Assembly (NCBI RefSeq): GCF_009650605.1
Contig: NZ_WAJT01000001.1
Location: 1,426,001 to 1,490,000, forward strand
Length of the DNA stretch: 64,000 nt
Origin: Labrenzia sp. CE80
GTDB taxonomy: Bacteria > Pseudomonadota > Alphaproteobacteria > Rhizobiales > Stappiaceae
Direction: 5' to 3'
The notes under the pieces are model-generated. The model made no database searches, was not told where the DNA came from, and was given only the letters and a program-made list of their open reading frames with translations. This document shows, one piece after another, positions 61,292 through 64,000 of the stretch. A program made the position numbers and the translations under genes. Within the stretch, counting starts at the first letter, position 1; every line of letters starts with the position of its first letter.

Positions 61292-62634
61292 TCTACGCAT
61301 CATTGACGCGGGACGAATTTATAGGGTGGTTGGCAGGTAAACACACTCCTCAACCCGCTCGGTTTTCAGTCAGGCGCAAGATCAAAACCTCGGATCGCAA
61401 GATCACGATTGTTTGGCAGGATTCAAACACTGAAAGTGGACGTCCTCCGATCGTCGCGGTCGCTCAGAACGACTTGCAGGACTTCTTTGCTTTCGTCTCT
61501 ACGTATGTTTCTACTTTCAAGCCATTTTCCGCCTTTTTCAATGTCGTGCCAATCGAAGCCCTCGAGTTGGTCATTCGCAGCGGCACAGATCAAACTTGGC
61601 GATCTGAACGTTTTGCGCGCTTTGTAGGTGTTGCGATCGCCGAGACACATGCCCAATCCCGCTCGAAAACTCGATCGCTGGACCGTCTGTCTGTGCAAGG
61701 AGTACGTGCAACACTGTCGGCCACGCTTATGCGCGCCATTTTTCAAGGCTACGAAGCAAAAAATCTAGCAATGGTTGCCGAGCGATGGGAAGCTGCGAGG
61801 CGGTTAACGTCGGATAACGCTCTGTCCATTACGCCCAACAACATATTGCAAGTCTGGCAAGTTATTGGAAATGCAGTGACCGCTAACAATGGTAGTGCGC
61901 CAAAGCGTTCGAAGGGGCAGCTCGACAGCATACTGGGAGCTGGTTTTGAAGAAGGTGCAGCATTCGACGAATGGTTCCTACCATTAATTGAATCATCTTT
62001 GGGGTCGGACAAGTATGTAAAAGTTTTGAAAGGCTCAAGAGAAGAGAGAGTGAAGAGCATTCCTGCGTTCTTTGAAGGTATTTTGACCGCAAAGATTTCG
62101 CCTGATCTAAAGGATTTTCTAGTCGGTGGGCTCTTGTCGATGGTTGGGAATGGTTCAATGGCCCATTTGCCACTGACCGACCAGGTCGTCCAAGATATGC
62201 CTAGAGCCGTTCTATGGTTTGGAGCACTATCAGCCCTGCAGCCACAAAATGACTCTCTTACCGCGAGCAATTGCCTCGGGAGACGCTTAGCGAGAGATTT
62301 GATGAAGGAGTACAATCCTTTTAGCGTGCCTGATCACGACGTATCGCTAGAAGAGCTGCAAGTGTTGGGTGAAAAAGCCTGGAATGGCTTTGGTATGAGG
62401 ACGATGCATTCCGGCACAATTGAGATTGGCCTAGTAGGAACTGTACATACGCCTTTTCGAAGCATCAACAACAAGCAGGAGGATGAGCGACAAAGACTGC
62501 TGAACGAACGCCGACGTTCCGAAGCGTTTGCGGGCGAGCGCATCCATGAATTACGAATGCTATTAGACAGGGCAAGTCGAATAACGAAAGAAATCTCACA
62601 TTCACGCCAGCGCGATTTCTTTGAAAACGATTAG
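61288..62634 (+). CDS. Protein of unknown family, third gene of the kinase-ATPase cassette
   Basis: I do not recognise this 448-residue protein. It begins MIYASLTRDEFIGWLAGKHTP. The N-terminal quarter is mixed alpha/beta with basic patches (RFSVRRKIKTSDRKITIVW). The centre is helical (TLMRAIFQGYEAKNLAMVAERWEAARR, AFFEGILTAKISPDLKDFLVGGLL), and the C-terminal 60 residues form a charged coiled coil (EDERQRLLNERRRSEAF onward). No membrane segment, nuclease motif, NTPase motif or zinc site is evident. The ATG overlaps the ATPase stop (ATGA). The frame is open from 61231, but only the 61288 start fits the coupling. It is presumably the effector or the partner on which the kinase acts. Confidence 0.78.
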   Translation: MIYASLTRDEFIGWLAGKHTPQPARFSVRRKIKTSDRKITIVWQDSNTESGRPPIVAVAQNDLQDFFAFVSTYVSTFKPFSAFFNVVPIEALELVIRSGTDQTWRSERFARFVGVAIAETHAQSRSKTRSLDRLSVQGVRATLSATLMRAIFQGYEAKNLAMVAERWEAARRLTSDNALSITPNNILQVWQVIGNAVTANNGSAPKRSKGQLDSILGAGFEEGAAFDEWFLPLIESSLGSDKYVKVLKGSREERVKSIPAFFEGILTAKISPDLKDFLVGGLLSMVGNGSMAHLPLTDQVVQDMPRAVLWFGALSALQPQNDSLTASNCLGRRLARDLMKEYNPFSVPDHDVSLEELQVLGEKAWNGFGMRTMHSGTIEIGLVGTVHTPFRSINNKQEDERQRLLNERRRSEAFAGERIHELRMLLDRASRITKEISHSRQRDFFEND

Positions 62635-62831
62635 ACAAGTCAAAAATACCTACTTTGATACCTCATTGTGCGCGAAGTTACCGCAACCTTGATCGACGAC
62701 TGTAAACTTGCGCATGCTGCGCCGCCTTTCCTTCGCCATTAAACACCCTTTAAACAGGCAGGAGCGCCAGCAGACGTTTTTGGGCATCATGATGCATCCA
62801 GCCCCTTAAAACGCGCTCTACGGCCTTCCTG
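62635..62831. other. Right junction between the cassette and the gpF-like gene
   Basis: About 197 bases. On the minus strand a GTG at 62857 (inside the gpF gene end) opens a 35-codon frame running to 62750 (MRLSFGVFDRKAVERVLRGW and on), which looks protein-like but lacks a good SD. It may be a small phage gene or the stump of one cut by the cassette. I see no obvious terminator for the cassette in this stretch. Confidence 0.35.
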
Positions 62832-63617
62832 TCAAATACCCCGAAACTCAACCTCACCCCGCGCCAGCGCCCGCCGCACCGTCTCCTCATGCCCAGACTT
62901 GCCCGGATTGTAATCCCACCCCGGATCCACCCCGTCCGGGATCTGACGAACCTCTCCGGTCCGCTTGTTCTCCCAGGCCCGATAAGAGATCGGCGGCGCC
63001 TCAAACACCAGCTCCACACCTTCCGCCAGCAGCCGGTCAATATCCGCCTGCGACAGGCTCTGTAGCGTGCAGCGGCAGTGCCAGCCATTGGGCGGCGCAA
63101 ACACATCCCAGAACGGCTCATCGATCGGCAGCACCAGATTGTTCAAGCGCTGGTGCTCTGGCCTTGTCAGCCCATCCTGAACCGCCACATAGCGCAAGTA
63201 CGGCCGGCTCTGCCTGCTCCGTTCAAACCCGGACCAATGCCCGGCTGCGTAGGAGACGTTCATGTTGGCATCGAAGATCGTCCGCAGCCGGCGCATTGAG
63301 CCCAGCCGGACCTTTACAGGCTCACCTGTCAGCGGGTCTTCCTGGATCGCTTCGCCCCACCAGCCCTTGCGCACCAGTTCCGGCCTGATCAGGCGCGAGA
63401 AACTCTCGAAGGTCTCACCCTGGGCAAGGGCTTTCAGAAGCGCTTCCCAAATATCGACCAGAATGTCGTGGCCGGTGGATTTCGCCACGGTGAACATCGC
63501 CGCATGATCCTGCGCATAGACATCCTGCCAGGCGAACGTTGGATCCAGCCGGTGTCCACGGGTCTGAAGCGCGGCGATGGCAGCTCTTGGCGGCAGGGGC
63601 TTGAAGCTTGCCGCCAT
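62832..63617 (-). CDS. Phage head morphogenesis protein (Mu gpF / SPP1 gp7-like)
   Basis: The 261-residue protein matches the minor head protein family. LRTIFDANMNVSYAAGHW and RPYLRYVAVQDGLTRPEHQRLNNLVLP are followed by the metal-like block PPNGWHCRCTLQSLS, ending in GWDYNPGKSGHE. Mu gpF is packed in the head and linked to DNA ejection. It lies directly downstream of the portal gene (three bases apart) and upstream of the foreign cassette. Confidence 0.92.
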   Translation of the reverse strand: MAASFKPLPPRAAIAALQTRGHRLDPTFAWQDVYAQDHAAMFTVAKSTGHDILVDIWEALLKALAQGETFESFSRLIRPELVRKGWWGEAIQEDPLTGEPVKVRLGSMRRLRTIFDANMNVSYAAGHWSGFERSRQSRPYLRYVAVQDGLTRPEHQRLNNLVLPIDEPFWDVFAPPNGWHCRCTLQSLSQADIDRLLAEGVELVFEAPPISYRAWENKRTGEVRQIPDGVDPGWDYNPGKSGHEETVRRALARGEVEFRGI

Positions 63618-63619
63618 GG

Positions 63620-64000
63620 CTATTGCGTCCCCTCACCCGTCTCCCCGGAGATCCGGGCAGCAAAACTAGCCTTGGCCAGAGTGTCGGCAAGCGCTGTAAC
63701 GCCCATAGTCTCCAGCCGCCGTAGAAAGATCGCCTTGGCTTCCTCGATCGACGTCGCCGCGGCCAACTCTTCCTCTAGCCCCGCGATCACCGGTTCCACC
63801 AACGGCACCCAGCCGTCCTCGGCCAGAATGTCGTCAATTGCCCGCTCAAACGCGTCGGAGTGGCGTAACACCTGTGCTCCGGCGGGGACTGTCCGGAATG
63901 CTTTCACCTGCGTAGAAGATTCTGCCTGATCCTCTTCCTGGGACAAGAGACTTCCTATTTGCAGCCCAAGCAGTTCTTCTTCGGGATCTGGATCAGGCAA
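63620..64000 (-). CDS. Portal protein (DUF935, Mu gp29-like), C-terminal part
   Basis: The gene runs off the right edge, so only the last about 126 residues are visible. The acidic helical sequence, with RAIDDILAEDGWVPLVEPVIAGLEEELAAATSIEEAKAIFLRRLETMG and LADTLAKASFAARISGETGE, matches the C-terminal tail of DUF935 portal proteins. In Mu the portal is followed by gpF, as here. The apparent Met at the edge is not a real start. Confidence 0.8.
   Translation of the reverse strand: MPDPDPEEELLGLQIGSLLSQEEDQAESSTQVKAFRTVPAGAQVLRHSDAFERAIDDILAEDGWVPLVEPVIAGLEEELAAATSIEEAKAIFLRRLETMGVTALADTLAKASFAARISGETGEGTQ

Larger units (their letters stand above)
42065..64000 (-). mobile_element. Mu-like (transposable) siphovirus prophage, late half; continues beyond window
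   Basis: All structural genes are on the minus strand with ATGA or one-base overlaps, ordered portal, gpF-like, protease/scaffold, capsid decoration, capsid, gp35/36-like, gpG-like, tail terminator, tail tube, chaperones, tape measure, DUF2460, DUF2163, NlpC, megatron, DUF2793, com, dam. The head follows phage Mu and the tail follows the gene-transfer-agent/lambdoid non-contractile type, as in B3/D3112-like and some Rhodobacterales transposable phages. com plus a DNA-modification gene at the end echoes Mu com-mom. No integrase, repressor or transposase lies in the window, so the left genome end is outside. The exact right end is not resolved. Confidence 0.85.

Overview
The window is a piece of an alphaproteobacterial chromosome, most like the Stappiaceae (Roseibium/Labrenzia group) of the Hyphomicrobiales. 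This is judged from protein character: HspQ, an invasion-associated locus B protein, a DUF4864 protein, the kdsA-eno pair, a YejA-like binding protein, and a CoA-ester lyase of the malyl-CoA type. The taxon is inferred from remembered families, not from a search.

Positions 1-38,844 are ordinary chromosome. In order they hold a cut-off membrane protein gene (DUF2182-like), a UbiH-type hydroxylase, an AEC transporter, a lipid A-type acyltransferase, a CoA-ester lyase, hspQ, an IalB-like exported protein, and a YejA-like peptide-binding protein followed by a degenerate AMP-binding protein and a degenerate receiver/GGDEF protein. Next come a FrnE-like oxidoreductase, eno and kdsA, galU and a UDP-sugar dehydrogenase, a DUF4864 protein, the queuosine pair queA-tgt, two cyclophilins, coaD, gyrA, marC, and an HxlR regulator divergent from a zinc-type oxidoreductase. 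A laterally acquired-looking tylF-like/phyH-like pair follows, then guaA, a TPR protein, guaB-rsmB-like, ppx/gppA-rlmE and a tRNA-Gln(CUG). Purine, tRNA-modification, cell-envelope sugar and central-carbon functions dominate this part.

Positions 38,845-42,064 are a scrap region behind the tRNA. It holds two stretches of repeated terminal-type motifs that look like insertion-sequence ends, a glutaminase gene cut off exactly where one of these ends begins, a small zinc-ribbon protein, and a large protein joining about 29 pentapeptide repeats to a TIR domain and a C-terminal membrane segment (a candidate immune effector).

From about 42,065 to the right edge lies the late half of a transposable (Mu-like) prophage, read on the minus strand. 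A Mu-type head (portal end, gpF-like, protease with internal scaffold, capsid, gp35/gp36-like, gpG-like) is joined to a non-contractile tail module of the gene-transfer-agent type (tail tube, chaperones, tape measure, DUF2460, DUF2163, NlpC/P60, TIM-barrel megatron, DUF2793). It ends in a com-dam module that parallels Mu com-mom. The early genes and the transposase lie beyond the window.

The most remarkable feature is at 58,275-62,831. Between the gpF-like gene and the protease gene, and against the direction of the head operon, sits an A+T-rich, translationally coupled three-gene cassette: a Ser/Thr-type protein kinase with an unknown C-terminal domain, a compact UvrD-like ATPase, and a 448-residue protein I cannot place. 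Position, orientation, composition and gene content all fit a prophage-carried accessory (moron) locus, most plausibly anti-phage defence. I do not recognise it as a named system.
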